Positions 23,629-35,145 of a stretch of DNA of 64,000 nucleotides are shown here, piece after piece; the stretch's first letter is position 1; the number at the start of each line of letters is the position of its first letter. The position numbers and the translations under genes are program-made. The notes under the pieces were generated by a model. It was not told where the DNA came from and did not search any database. It saw nothing but the letters and a program-made list of their open reading frames with translations. The stretch is from Campanula takesimana (Eukaryota > Streptophyta > Magnoliopsida > Asterales > Campanulaceae): the NCBI GenBank assembly GCA_026119855.1, contig JAOWBW010000425.1, forward strand, positions 620,001-684,000, given 5' to 3'.

Positions 23629-24207
23629 CCAAAAGTTAGTGCCACATTTTTTTTATGTGTCAAAAATTAATAGTTCACTTTATTTTAAATAAAAAATAAA
23701 TCATAATTTAGAGTATATTATGATGTTCAAGTGGAAAATTGATACACTAACCCAAATCTATTAGTTCAACACATTTTTTCAGCCCAACTACATATTTATT
23801 CAGCCAATTTGATTGAGCCCAGCCCAAGTATGTTTTCCCTAACCTAATAAGCCATCTTTCTTTTCTGTTTTCTCATTTCTTCTTCACAGAGCCACAGAGC
23901 CGCCGCCTCTCCATTTTTTTTTCAGATTTCGGATACAATACAACGGCAACAGTTAACGCAAACCTTAAAAAGCTCTATCACTCCATCTCGCCTAGCCTGC
24001 GACGCCATTCCAGCCTAAAGTTCTCTTTTCGATCGGGGTTTCGGCGACCAGCGACAGCGCCGATCCCGCCTAGCCTGCGACGCCGCCAGGACCGCCGAGC
24101 CCGCCGAGCCCGCCTAGTCTCCGCCTAGCCCGCCTGACGCCTAAGATGACCGACTTGGAGGAAATCGCGGCAGTGGAGTGCCGCCTAGGCCGATTTTTAG
24201 AACACTG
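23426..24207. mobile_element. Nonautonomous hAT element, 782 bp
   Basis: Left end CAGTGTTCTAAAAAGCGCTA; right end (reverse complement) CAGTGTTCTAAAAATCGGCC. An exact 8-bp target duplication AGTAAACC flanks it (23418-23425 and 24208-24215). The interior has repeated CCTAGGCG motifs near both ends, a long TA microsatellite (23539-23624) and a GC-rich part (23990-24150). No transposase is encoded. Confidence 0.85.
23539..23624. repeat. (TA)n microsatellite
   Basis: An almost uninterrupted run of TA dinucleotides within the hAT element. Confidence 0.95.
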
Positions 24208-24622
24208 AGTAAACCTGACCAATTATTAAACTTAATCTAATCATCTTAATAAAATTTTAAAATTTTTAATGATAAATCACATTTACCTTATTTAAAATTT
24301 TATTAAAATGATTAGATTGAGTTTAATAATTGATCAAAGTTTACTTATTGTCTCGAAAAAAAGTTAAACGTGACCGAAATAAATGAGTAGTTTGAGAAAT
24401 TTAGTTCATCTTAAGGGGCCATCTACTTTGGGCTTTTTTATTCAAAAAGCCTAGTGAGATTCTTGGGCTCAATAAAACCCAAATAGACCACAATTATGGT
24501 TAAAATATCTCTATTTATTTTCACACTCCCCTTTCTTAGCTAAGCAACTAAAAAACCAGAAGCAACTAAAAAACCAGAAATCAGTCTCATCATCATCTTC
24601 ATCTTCATAGACCTTCATTTCC

Positions 24623-27600
24623 ATGGCTTCACTACCAGGCATAAATCTCTTCTCCAGCCTCCCCACAACGCCACCGCCAAACGACCCCTCCCGCCACCAC
24701 CACCACCCTCCTGCGAAACCCCCAATTCCAATCCCTAAATACCCACCCACTCTCAAATCCCAAAGAAAACAACCCCCCAAACCACAATCCAGTCCCGCCT
24801 TCAATACCTTCCACCGCCGCTCCAAATACTACAAGCCCGTCAAAGAAGGCGTCATCTCTTCCGACGGTGACCGGTCCGTCGTTGTGGGTGAGTCCGGTGT
24901 GTCTTACCAGCTCCCCGGAGCTCCATTTGAATTCCAATTTAGTTACTCCGAGATACCTAAGGTTAAACCGCTTGCAATTCGCGAGCCGGCTTTCTTGCCG
25001 TTTGCGCCACCGACTATGCCGCGGCCGTGGACGGGGAAGGCGCCGTTGAAGAAGAGGGATAAGAATATTAAGCTGTTTGAGTCGTTTAGGCCGGAGAGTG
25101 ATAGTGGTGGTGGTGCTAAGAAAATGGAAATGCTGAAGCCATATAAGCTGGGGAACTTTGAGGTGAAGCCGAGGGAGAAAGTGCTTGGGGCGCCATTGAG
25201 AAAGGAGGAGATTAAAGAGCTTATTAGGCGACATATGTCCAGTAATCGCCAGGTCAATCTCGGTAAGACATTTTTTCTCTTAAAATCAAGTATTTCACAT
25301 CAATTTCTGGTTGGAGCTGCATTTGAAAAGTCAAATTAGGATAATTGTTAATGGGATGATGGTTCAAGTGATGTACATTATGCATAATTACTACTACCTC
25401 GGTCCCAAAATGAATGTTCAAATTTGCCCCGACATATATTTTGGGATGGAGGGAGTATATGATTTTGAATTGATGGGTGCGTAGTGAAGCATTATATATT
25501 TGCTTTTTTGATGGAATTTGTAGGGAGAGATGGACTAACACATAATATGTTGGAGTTAATACACACACATTGGAGGCGGGACCCTGTTTGTAAAGTTCGA
25601 TGTCTTGGCGTTCCCACGGTTGATATTAATAATGTTTCCCGTTGCCTTGAGGTTAGCTCACTTCTATTTTCATGACCATCTAGTTCTTTAATCGTTGTTG
25701 AATGATCATTGATGGAATTAGCTCTTTGTTAGCCATGAAGATTGGTTATTAGAGTTTGCTTTTAAGATTGTCGGTCATCTAATCTTTTCATGCCTGCTTT
25801 GGATTATTTGCAGTTTGAAATTTTTGTATTTGAACTTGACCTGACAGGTGATCTCTTAATGTATATAAGCCACTTTGTAGTTCTCCCTCCGTCCCAAAAT
25901 AAATGTCGCAGTTGACTTGTCAACGTTCTTTAACAAATGTGCTTTACTTGTACACTGCATGTACAATGGTAAAATTGTACTAAACCTTTTTTCCTAATAT
26001 GGAAACACGACATTTATATTGTGATTGTGACAGACCAAAATAGAAAGTATGACATTTATTTTGGGATGGAGGGATTATATTATTTTTACCTTCATTCTCA
26101 AATGTGATTAATGATATGGCTGCAGACTGCAGGTACGATCTAAGTTAATTATGGTGACAACTGATCCACCACACCCTATGCAATTGTTACTCAAAAACAA
26201 TTACGGAGTACATACTTGATAATTGATGCATCTAATTATGTTTTCCAGCATAGCTAGATGCTTTTTACTGTATTAATTTGAACTTGTTTAAGTAAGCAAG
26301 GGTATAATTGGCCAATTAGTATAGTGAGAAATAAAAACACAATACATAGGCCCAGAAGTTGGAGACATGGCCTAGCTTGCAGGAGTAAGAGTCATTGGTC
26401 TATGGACCCCATTGAAGGACAATTTTCTGGGAAAATGGTCACCCGTTTAAGGATGTTGGGATTAAAACAGACCTTCTCTACTGAAAACGGCATTGGTTTC
26501 CCAATTGATTAACATTCAATACCAACATGTTACTCATTTCCTATTGATGATTAACCAAGTATGATTCGAGAAGTTCGTGTTGTAAGTTGAATCACATGTA
26601 GTACTCCCTCCGTCCCAAAATGATCTTCTCATTTGCCATTTTTCATTGTCCCAAAAAGTTCTCATTTCTACAATTTAGGCTTACATGTGCATAAACACAA
26701 CATGGCTAGTGAAGCAAGTGTTCATATCCTTAAAAAGTTTGAATAGTCAAATGTGAAGATCATTTTGGGACGGAGGGAGTAACTTGCAGCGAATAGAAAA
26801 TAACTTCGTGGCTTGCTTTCCCTAATACGAAGCCTTTATATATTTCTGCTTTTCCAATTTCAAACGTGAATTGAAGCTCCTTTCTCAGGGTTCCTGAGGT
26901 ATATCAATTCAATTAAGGTTAGGACCTCCTGAGGACTAGATAAACTCCAAACCACCTAAAAATACGAAATCGAAAAAAAATAAAGAAAGCACTACTTGTT
27001 ACGCTGTGAAACAGAGTGCTAGTCCACCACTTTATATTAGAGAGAATTACTGTCGTTTGATTAACCATTTTAAGCCCTCAAGGTGTGTCTGTTGAGCTTT
27101 CTGACTGTATTTTTTTTCTCTTGCAATCTTGATATAGAACCAACAAATTCATCATTGAACCATTTGTGTACAGTGACCTTTACAATATATTATTATTCGA
27201 ATTACAGGAAAAGACAGGTGGAAGGATCATTCATCGGGTTGGTGGGGTCATATATCTGTTCCGTGGCAGACACTATGATCCTAAGACTCGTCCACGTTAC
27301 CCAGTAATGCTGTGGAAGCCAGCTACTCCTGTTTACCCAAAACTTATACAGGAAGCTCCAGAAGGACTGACCAAAACTGAAGCTGATGAATTACGAATGA
27401 AAGGAAAGAATCTCCGTCCAATTTGTAAATTAGGTAAATTGTTGACACTTCTTTCAGCAATGTCTTTGTTTTCAGAGGTTTGATTTCACATATGATGCTC
27501 CTTCTTCGCGGAAACAAGATCCCCACTTTCCATTTTAGTTGGTTTATGAATATGATTTTCCCATCACAGCAAAAAATGGAGTGTATGTTACCCTCGTGAA

Positions 27601-29529
27601 AGAGGTGAAACAAGCTTTTGAAGGGAGTTTATTAGTAAAGATTGACTGCAAAGGAATGCATGCAAGTGATTACAAAAAGATTGGTGCTAAGCTAAAGGTT
27701 TGTTCCTATAACATTCTACTTGATCAAGATTCAAGACCAGTGGTGAAGCCACCTTATAGAGAAAGGGGTCAAGGGACCTCCTTCACTATTGAGAAATGTC
27801 TATTTTAGTAGTCTTGGAAAGTACATTAAATATGATTTTTCTTTTCAATTTCGACCCTCTTAATTTTCGTTAAAATTTGTACTTAAATATCATTTTGTGC
27901 CAAATTTCTAGTTTATCCCCTAATAAGCAATCTTGACCCCCTTTGGTAAAATTTCTGGCTTTGCCACTAATCAAGACATATTTAGTAGACCGTAGCCTTA
28001 TTAAATGAATGCTCACATTCTTTGCATGTGCCCTCACAGGAATTGGTTCCTTGCGTGCTACTATCTTTTGACGATGAACAGATATTGATGTGGAGGGGTC
28101 ATGGTTGGAAGTCCATGTATCAAGGTCCGCCTTTAGGGACAAGCCCTTTCACTCACGATGTGGAAAATGACGTCAGCTATTCTGGTATGAAATCTCAGTA
28201 TCAAATTTTTTACTTTTTTTTTTGCTCCCTAATACAGGGTCATAAGAAGAGAGTGAAATGAGACCTCGTGCTTTTTAAAGCCCCAAGTGTGGGCCTTTAT
28301 GGGGATGGTTGATGTTCTTATTCTAATCCATATAATCTCCCACCAGATCGTCCCTTTAGTTTCTCCCAAAATCTTGTGTAGTTTCTAAAACACATTTGGT
28401 GTGTGGTGAACCTTTTCCCTGCTGCCGCCATGGGATTGAAGACAAATTACGAGTCTACTCCCTCTGGTCCAAAATAAGTCGCTTTTGAGCTAAATGTCTC
28501 TCTTACCCTTGCATTGAAACTTGTTTTATTTATTAATTGTCTTAGTATGAGACCTTTTAATGTGAGAAAGATGCACACTTAATAGGGGCAAATTTGCCAC
28601 TTTTGTCACTAAATCATGATAATAATTTCTTTTTCTTAAGAATTGTGCAAATGCCAAAAGAGACAGTTATTTTGGACCAGAGGGAGTATATCTTATCGAA
28701 GATCTCTGAAATCAAGGATTGTAATGTAATAAATGATTTTTGCCCCAAATTATGCAAAGAAAAAAAAAATACACTAAAGTCTATTTCCCCCCTCTCAATT
28801 AGTGAAAATGATTTCCCTCCTTTCGAAAGTTTCCTGGCTCCGCCACTGATCTACATGTCGGATTATCTTTTTATGAAAGCTGCTTGATTCATATCCTCCC
28901 ACACCGATTGATTTGCTTGAAGTTGTTATGCCCAAACTTGATGTATTGTTGTTTCTGGGGCTTTATCTCAAGTACATCTCTTTTTTTGAGTTTATTTTCA
29001 TGACCATTCAAGAAAACTTATAATTATGTACCCTGCAACCTCTCGTGATATATGTGAGACAGTCATACTATTTCTGCTGTTTATTTGGCCATTATCAAAG
29101 CATTTAATAAATTCGTGCGTGTAAACAGAAAACACCAAAGTTGACTCCCAAGACTCAGAAACGAAGCTGGCGCGCTCAAGCCCCAAAATGCTTAGATTAT
29201 GGAAGCAAGCAATCGAGTCAAGCAGGGCACTCTTGTTGGAAAACATTGCCCTTGGCCCTGACGATCTTTTGAAAGTTGTGGATGAATTCGAGATAACATC
29301 CCAAGCCATCGAACACACTTATCCAGCTGTGATCTTATCAAGCGAAGATGAAGAAGGTAGTTCAACGGGCGAATTTGAAGATGACGATTCTGACGATGGT
29401 GGTGATTCTGACGATGAATATTATATTGATGATTCGTCAGCTCCGTTAGGTTCGTTAGCCGTTGACTCCATAGCAAATCAACACAATGACTGGGACAATG
29501 AGCAATGGAAATCAAATAGATATGGATGA
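24623..29529 (+). CDS. CAF2: CRS2-associated factor (CAF)-like chloroplast group II intron splicing factor
   Basis: Six exons: 24623-25262, 25524-25651, 27208-27433, 27570-27697, 28040-28184, 29129-29529. All junctions are GT-AG with consistent phases, giving 1668 nt and 555 aa, close to Arabidopsis CAF2. In this family CAF proteins bind CRS2, a peptidyl-tRNA hydrolase homologue, and promote splicing of subgroup IIB introns in plastids. The first 50 residues (MASLPGINLFSSLP..) are rich in Ser, Pro and His and fit a transit peptide. CRM domain 1 spans about residues 190-280 (GLTHNMLELIHTHWRRDPVC, TGGRIIHRVGGVIYLFRG). CRM domain 2 spans about 300-400 (NLRPICKLAKNGVYVTL, DCKGMHASDYKKIGAKL, LVPCVLLSFDDEQILMWRG). 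The C-terminus (about 423-555) has a helical LWKQAIESSRALLLENIALG segment and then an acidic tail rich in Asp/Glu/Ser. Introns 2 and 5 contain Stowaway MITEs. CAF2 is preferred over CAF1 on length. Confidence 0.9.
25394..25455. mobile_element. Very short Stowaway MITE in CAF intron 1 (62 bp)
   Basis: CTACCTCGGTCCCAAAATGA at the left and TTTTGGGATGGAGGGAG at the right, with TA on both sides. It is little more than the two inverted ends. Confidence 0.75.
25883..26075. mobile_element. Stowaway-type MITE in CAF intron 2
   Basis: Left CTCCCTCCGTCCCAAAATAA; right TTTATTTTGGGATGGAGGGA, which are inverted copies. The family is shared with 21443 and 43732 (TTGACTTGTCAACG.., TTTACTTGTACACTGC). Confidence 0.75.
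26604..26779. mobile_element. Stowaway-type MITE in CAF intron 2 (176 bp)
   Basis: CTCCCTCCGTCCCAAAATGA ... TTTTGGGACGGAGGGAG with TA flanks at 26602-26603 and 26780-26781. Confidence 0.85.
28458..28686. mobile_element. Stowaway-type MITE in CAF intron 5 (229 bp)
   Basis: CTCCCTCTGGTCCAAAATAA ... TTATTTTGGACCAGAGGGAG with TA flanks (28456-28457 and 28687-28688). Confidence 0.85.
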
Positions 29530-30084
29530 TAATGTCACCTTCAAGATGGTGATTATGGTAATGTTTGACCATCTTTTCTTAGGCTTTGACATTATATAAT
29601 ATCCAAGTAGAGTATTTTTTCTCTAATATCAGGGGTAAGGATAATTCATACATTGCCTTATAGGAAATGTGTACTGATACATGTACATACCTGTAAAGTG
29701 ATTTGAAAATTATAATCATAAGATGAAGGAATTAACTTATAAACTATCATTCATATAAGATAGGAATGACACTGTTGTAATTATTAAACACTCTGCAATA
29801 CAGTTCCTCAATTTAGCATCTGTTTGCATTTTGGTTGCAAACATGTCCTTTTCAGCAATTCAGTTTGTTACATTTTTGTTTGTATATTTTTTTTTTTTTG
29901 TTTGTTTAGAAAATCATCCAAAATTTGAATGGATTATTATACTTTTGATGGAAGTGAATGAAATTTTTAACGAGTTTTTTTTTTTTTTTTAAATTGCAGT
30001 TTCCTCCCTGATTGCAGTTTCCTTGAACTGGCAAATCTTATTTTTTTTGTTGCCCAAAGTTTGGAATAATTAGTGCTTGATGCA
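29530..30084. other. 3' flank of CAF gene, no further gene
   Basis: The first part is probably 3' UTR of the CAF transcript. The remainder has long T runs (29888-29899, 29979-29990) and no coding signal. Confidence 0.4.
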
Positions 30085-30495
30085 ACGTACTAAGCCTCTA
30101 TTATCAAATAATGCAACCTACTCACTAGTGACAAATATATGAAACGTACTTTACTATCATTTATCAAATAATGCAACCTACTCAAAACACATTAAATTTC
30201 TAACGAGTTCAGCTATATATTTAACGAAACTAACTCAAAATGAAAAGGAAACATGAGAAAGTGATGAGATACCCACCACCGTCCCATTGAAAGGATTGTT
30301 AAAGAAACGTTTTGTTAGTTTTTTAACGAAAGTTTACATTTTTGGATTATTAAAGAAACGTTTTGTTAGTTTTTTTTAACGAAAGTCATACTTCTGTTAG
30401 AATTTTTAACGGCGTTAGAAAAAAAATTGTACATTGCATTATTTACGTTTCATATATCTGCCACTAGTTAGTAGGTTGCATTTTTTAAAGTCACT
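30085..30495. mobile_element. TIR MITE with ATGCAACCTACT ends
   Basis: The left part, AATGCAACCTACTCACTAGT followed by ATATATGAAACGTAC, is inverted at the right as ACGTTTCATATATCTGCCAC followed by AGTAGGTTGCATT. Two copies of AAACGTTTTGTTAGTTTTTT lie inside. Boundaries are approximate. A related inverted repeat lies in the RHM intron (47548-47880). Confidence 0.5.
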
Positions 30496-30762
30496 GACAC
30501 TTATTTACACTAACACTGACACTTTTTACACTGGCACTTAATAATACATGCACTGACACTGACACTTTTTTTACTCCAAAACTAATATTTTTTGAAACTA
30601 ACATTTTTTGACACTGACACACTTTTTTACACTAACATTGACACTTTCTTACATTAATGCTGGCATGTCGAAACCAAGTTTTTTCTTTAAAGCTTAAAAA
30701 ACGCATTTTTTGGGTGAGGTTTTGGCTTTTTAAAAAGCATTTATATTTAGATGTAATAGTTA

Positions 30763-30982
30763 CTCCCTCTGTCCCGCTTTAAAGTTCTTACTTTCCTTTT
30801 TAGTTTGTCCCAATTTAAGGTTCTTACTTTGTTTTATTATCTAAAATGGAAAGTGGGACCCACTTGTCATTCTCACAACAAAAACCCTCTACCCACTTTC
30901 TCTCTCCCACTTTACTTTTCATACTCACAACATTTACTTTTTCTTAATCTCCGCTAAGAACTTTAAATTGAGACGGAGGGAG
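30763..30982. mobile_element. Stowaway-type MITE (220 bp)
   Basis: CTCCCTCTGTCCCGCTTTAA ... TTAAATTGAGACGGAGGGAG, flanked by TA at 30761-30762 and 30983-30984. Confidence 0.85.
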
Positions 30983-31099
30983 TACAATTTATGTCATGAT
31001 TTTTCATTATTTTAAACCTATTCTCTTTCGGAATAATTTCCACGAATTGGTCCATAATTAGCAGCGGGGTCTTGTAAAAATAAATAGAAAAAGTAGTTT

Positions 31100-31240
31100 G
31101 ACATTGAATAGTCCCCCACCTAACTGCAAACAGCCACACCTTACCCAATTACCCTTACGCCCTCTCTCTCCTCTGACGCTGACAAAGAGCTTGTTCTTAC
31201 CAGACCAACAATGGCGAATTGATCACAATCACTCTCAAAG
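31100..31240 (+). promoter_or_regulatory. Candidate noncoding 5'-UTR exon of the membrane-protein gene
   Basis: A CT-rich leader-like segment ends CTCTCAAAG before GTACAC, a plausible donor at 31241. It could join the acceptor TTTCTTAACAG at 35259, 25 bases before the ATG of the membrane-protein gene. It contains a three-codon upstream frame (ATGGCGAATTGA, from 31211). The copia element would then be intronic. This is inferred from splice consensus only. Confidence 0.35.
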
Positions 31241-31558
31241 GTACACCCACCATTACCATCTCCCTCTATTCGCTTATTGTATTTGTATCGCGGAAAAAAA
31301 GCTCCCTTTTTTCTGATTTCTTCATATTTTCTTTAATTTTACTAACTATTTTAAACTACAAACTCGTTTCAGTACTTGATTCTGTATACTTTTTCATACT
31401 CTCTCCCAATTCACGAGTTTCGTCGTACATATTCTATCTCAATTTCGCCAATATTCATTGAAAAAAAAAAACAGCGCTCAATTTGAGAAAGATGGAGGAA
31501 CATATTCTTTAAGGAGCTATTTTATTTAATTCGAGAAATCAAAGTATAATTATACATG

Positions 31559-32066
31559 TGTTGTGGAATTGGCCCTCCAACACCCAAGCAAATCGCAAGA
31601 AAACCCGGCACCACAAACAAGCACAAGAAATAAGAAACCCAAAGCAAAAGACAAAACGAACACAAGAAATTGTTTACCCAGTTCGTCAATATGTTTGACT
31701 ACGTCTGGGGCACTACCAAGCCAGGATCTTACACTATAATATGTAAATATGGAGTTACAATGAGTTTAGGGGCGGAAACCTTGCTTATATAGGCATCCTA
31801 GAATAAAACCTAACCCTAGACGGACAAGGAAACCCGAAATCTGGTCTAAAATTTGGCCTGGTCCAGATCAGTCCCGACACCCGGGCGAGCGCCCGCCCTA
31901 TGAGAGCGAGCGCCCGGGTCCCAAACCCAGAAAACCAAAAACCTTACTGCCTTACCGGGCGAGCGCCCGCCTTGACCCCGGGCGTGCACCCGGTCCATCA
32001 GTCCCTCCGACGTGAATTTCCTCCTTGCTCCGATCGCTAGTTCCCGGTTGGTCCTCTATTCCAACA
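31559..32066 (-). repeat. 3' LTR of the copia element
   Basis: 508 bp, nearly identical to the 5' LTR. The third GC motif here reads GGGCGTGCACCC instead of GGGCGAGCGCCC. Confidence 0.92.
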
Positions 32067-32172
32067 ATCTCCCACCTAGAGATCAACCGCATATACAAGC
32101 CCCGTATCCGTCTTCAACTCATCCTTAATACCATAGTGCTCACCTAGATCATGGTAGTACCATCCTCCTCCC

Positions 32173-33886
32173 CTATTCTCTAAGCACCGTTGAAGCTATA
32201 CCCAGCTTCAACTTCACCTTGCTTGAGAAACCTGGAGCCTTTGCATCCGATCTACACTCTCTGTTAGATCTACGCAGCGGAATATCCGGTCCTGGAGTAT
32301 TTGGTTCATCTTCAGTGACCCCTTGACCTTGGTCATCATGAACCGTGCCGCTCCCACCCGAGTCTGGAATATCCATGCGAATTTCCTTCGCATCACCGTA
32401 TTCCTTAAACTCCTTGAGCTCATACTCCCCACCATTATCCGACATCAAGCTTTAACCTTGAGTCCATTCCGATTCTTCACCAAGGCCTTCCACTTCTTAT
32501 ACATCCCGAAAGCTTCATCTTTCCCTTCTAAGAAGTAATCCCAGACCTTCCTTGTCGAATCATTAATGAAGGTCATGTAATATGACACACCACCCGAGAA
32601 GTTACCGGGGATACCCCCTTCTCAACCATGTGACCCAATCGACAGTGCCACAAATCCGTATCACCCTTGGCTGACGCCACCACGATACTATCCTTGGTGT
32701 TTTCCGCCAAATACAATCTTCCTTCCCTATTACCCCGAGCGATCTCACAATCCTCCTTGGTAATAACACAGTTCCTGCAGCTAAAGGTTACCGAGTAACC
32801 TTCTTCACCCAGCTGCCTAACTGATATCAGGTTCTTTTTCAAACCCGAAATGTGTCTGACCCCGTGTAGATGTAAGACCTTCCCGTCCGATGCTCCTATT
32901 CTGACATCCCCCTTCCCCTTGATTTCCAAAGGCTCGCCATCCGCCAGATAGACCTTACCGAAATCACCGGAAGTGTAATTTTTCATCGCTCCTGCATGCC
33001 CGCATTAGTGGAATGATGCCCCCGAATCCAGCACCCATGATTCTAGCGCACTACTAACACTCAGAATCAGTACATCGTCACCTTCGATTATCACATTCGC
33101 CGATTTATCCCCTCGCCTGGGACAATCCCTCTTGTAGTGTCCTAACTCCTTACAATGATAGCACTCTACCGATCCTCTGGCAACCCTTGGTCTTTCTTTG
33201 TTCTCCGCAGACTGATCCCCACCCCCGATTACACTTTCCCTTGACCCTGTTCTCCCTTTATTGCTAGAACCCGGTCTTCCCCTACTAGTTGTAGCCAAGA
33301 CCGATTCCGAAGTAGACGGTGTCCCCAACTTTATGCGATTCTCTTCGCCCAAGAGGAAGTCCTTAACATCATCATACTTCAATTTGTTCTTACCTGCTGA
33401 AGCATTCAACGCTGTCACCGTTCTGCTCCAACTTCTTGGTAAGGACGCTAGCAATAAACACGCATGAACCTCGTCACCGAAAGTAATCTCCAACGCAGTC
33501 AATGAGTCTATAATATCCATAAACTCATCGATGTGTTTAGCTATGGATCCTCCCTCTTGCATCTCGAGACTACCCATCTTGCGTATCAAATCAACCTTAT
33601 TTGCAGCAGGTGGAGTTTCAAATCTCTCAGTAAGATAAACCAATAGCTCCTTGGTGGTTTTCGCCTTCTTGGTAGTCTTCGCGATCCACTTCGACAAAGT
33701 AGATCGAACCACCCCTAAGGCTTTCCGATCCATAAGATCCCAGTCTTCCTGTTTTTCGCTTTCCGGCTTGACTCCTTTTAGAGGCTTATAGAGATCTTTA
33801 TTATACAAGACATCCTCTATTTGCATCCTCCAATATCCATAGTCAGACCCATCAAATTTCTCCACTGCTTGTTTATCCTTGCCCAT
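32173..33886 (-). pseudogene. copia gag-protease-integrase remnant
   Basis: From the ATG at 33886 a 293-aa Gag reads MGKDKQAVEKFDGSDYGYW.., with a UBN2-type Gag region and a CCHC zinc knuckle (CYHCKELGHYKRDC, residues 242-255). It also includes the protease active site DSGAS (287-291). An in-frame TAA (33005-33007) follows SFH. Homology then continues in the 32986-32573 segment (GHAGAMKNYTSGDFGKVYLA and LWHCRLGHMVEKG, the GAG-pre-integrase). Integrase is reduced to short pieces (TFINDSTRKVWDYF, DNGGEYELKEF). The sequence then jumps to the linker normally found before reverse transcriptase (EPNTPGPDIPLRRSNRE). Reverse transcriptase and RNase H are absent. Gag is the only long intact reading frame, so the copy could at most be mobilised by a helper element. 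Confidence 0.85.
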
Positions 33887-33940
33887 TCTTGATTGCTTGA
33901 TAAACCCCTTTGATCGTCCAACAAAAGCTCTGATACCAGT

Positions 33941-34454
33941 TGTTGTGGAATTGGCCCTCCAACACCCAACACCCAAGCAAATCGCAAGAAAACCCGGCAC
34001 CACAAACAAGCACAAGAAATAAGAAACCCAAAGCAAAAGACAAAACGAACACAAGAAATTGTTTACCCAGTTCGTCAATATGTTTGACTACGTCTGGGGG
34101 AACTACCAAGCCAGGATCTTACACTATAATATGTAAATATGGAGTTACAATGAGTTTAGGGGCGGAAACCTTGCTTATATAGGCATCCTAGAATAAAACC
34201 TAACCCTAGACGGACAAGGAAACCCGAAATCTGGTCTAAAATTTGACCTGGCCCAGATCAGTCCCGACACCCGGGCGAGCGCCCGCCCTATGAGAGCGAG
34301 CGCCCGGGTCCCAAACCCAGAAAACCAAAAACTTGCTGCCTTACCGGGCGAGCGCCCGCCTTGACCCCGGGCGAGCGCCCGGTCCATCAGTCCCTCCGAC
34401 GTGAATTTCCTCCTTGCTCCGATCGCTAGTTCCGGTTGGTCCTCTATTCCAACA
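33941..34454 (-). repeat. 5' LTR of the copia element
   Basis: 514 bp. A TATA box (TATATAAG on the minus strand, 34174-34181) is preceded upstream by four GCGCCCG cores at 34279, 34300, 34352 and 34375. Compared with the 3' LTR it carries a 7-bp duplication (CCAACAC) near its end. Confidence 0.92.
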
Positions 34455-34459
34455 ACATG

Positions 34460-35095
34460 CTCCCTCCGCCGCTGCCCACCCCCACCCCCCACAAAAAAAA
34501 AAAAAAAAAAAAAAAAAAGAGAGAGCTTTAGGGTCCGCTCCCGAGTTTAAAAAACAAGAGAAAAGAAAAGAATTGGGAGGAAGTCTAATTTATTTTCCAT
34601 CCTAAGGTTGCTCCAGAGATTTTTTAGAGAAGAAATGGGAAGAAAAGAAAAGAAATTTCCCTAATTTTCCTCCCTTTTAAATCATCCCAAAAGTGAGAAG
34701 ATTTGGGAGGAAAGAAAGGTAAGAAGGGTAAAACAAGGGTCATATCTTTTAATTTCCTCTCATTTCTAATCAAACTCGGGAGTATGTGGAGGGAAAATTA
34801 AAAATTTTCTTCCCTTTTCTTCCTCACTCGGGAGCACATTGGAATGATTTTAAATTCTCTCCCCTCCCTTTCTTTACCCTCCCCTTCTCTCCCCTTCCTT
34901 TCTTTTCTTTTCATTAAAAACTCTGGAGGGCCATGTTATTTATTTATTTTTTTGGACTAGGGCTGTTCAAGAAATTCTGGGATTGATTCTGTTAAATTCT
35001 CCACTAAACTTTGCAGGTAATTTTGTTAGTTGAACTAGGGCTGCTCCAGAAATTCTGGTCAATCAAAACGGGTTGTTTTAATCAGCTGTTCTTTA
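34460..35095. other. Repeat-rich flank, no gene
   Basis: Begins with an A tract (about 34493-34518), then purine-rich and pyrimidine-rich stretches that are partly inverse (GGGTCCGCTCCCGAGT near 34530; CTCTGGAGGGCC near 34921). Two similar GGGCTGCTCCAGAAATTCTG-like phrases occur at 34970 and 35039. No coding sequence. Confidence 0.4.
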
Positions 35096-35145
35096 CTCCC
35101 TCCGTCCCAAAAAAATTTGGACATTCATTCTGGGACATAGGTGAG
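35096..35145. mobile_element. Very short Stowaway MITE (50 bp)
   Basis: CTCCCTCCGTCCCAAAAAAA ... ATTCTGGGACATAGGTGAG, with TA on both sides. It lies just upstream of the membrane-protein coding start. Confidence 0.6.

Larger units (their letters stand above)
23380..24396. mobile_element. TIR MITE interrupted by a hAT element
   Basis: The outer arms CTCATTTATATTGACCGCGTT (left) and AACGTGACCGAAATAAATGAG (right) are inverted copies. The inner arms (TTAAACTTAATCTAATCATC and GATTAGATTGAGTTTAA) are also inverted. Removing 23426-24207 plus one 8-bp duplication restores a compact palindromic MITE of about 220 bp, so this element was present before the hAT insertion. Confidence 0.5.
31559..34454 (-). 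mobile_element. Nonautonomous Ty1-copia LTR retrotransposon (2.9 kb) with 5-bp target duplication
   Basis: LTRs at 33941-34454 (5') and 31559-32066 (3') start TGTTGGAATAG and end CCACAACA on the minus strand. ACATG is duplicated at 31554-31558 and 34455-34459. Next to the 5' LTR is a primer binding site, TGGTATCAGAGC (initiator-Met tRNA). Next to the 3' LTR is a purine tract, GGTGGGAGAT. The internal 1.9 kb keeps gag, a protease motif, the pre-integrase and part of integrase, but no reverse transcriptase or RNase H. The LTRs differ by only about ten small changes, so the insertion is fairly recent. It probably sits in the leader intron of the downstream membrane-protein gene. Confidence 0.92.

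Noticed and set aside
24511..25257. Long reading frames on the minus strand opposite CAF exon 1
   Set aside because: They are shadows of a GC-rich real exon. The plus frame gives the conserved CRM protein and good splice sites.
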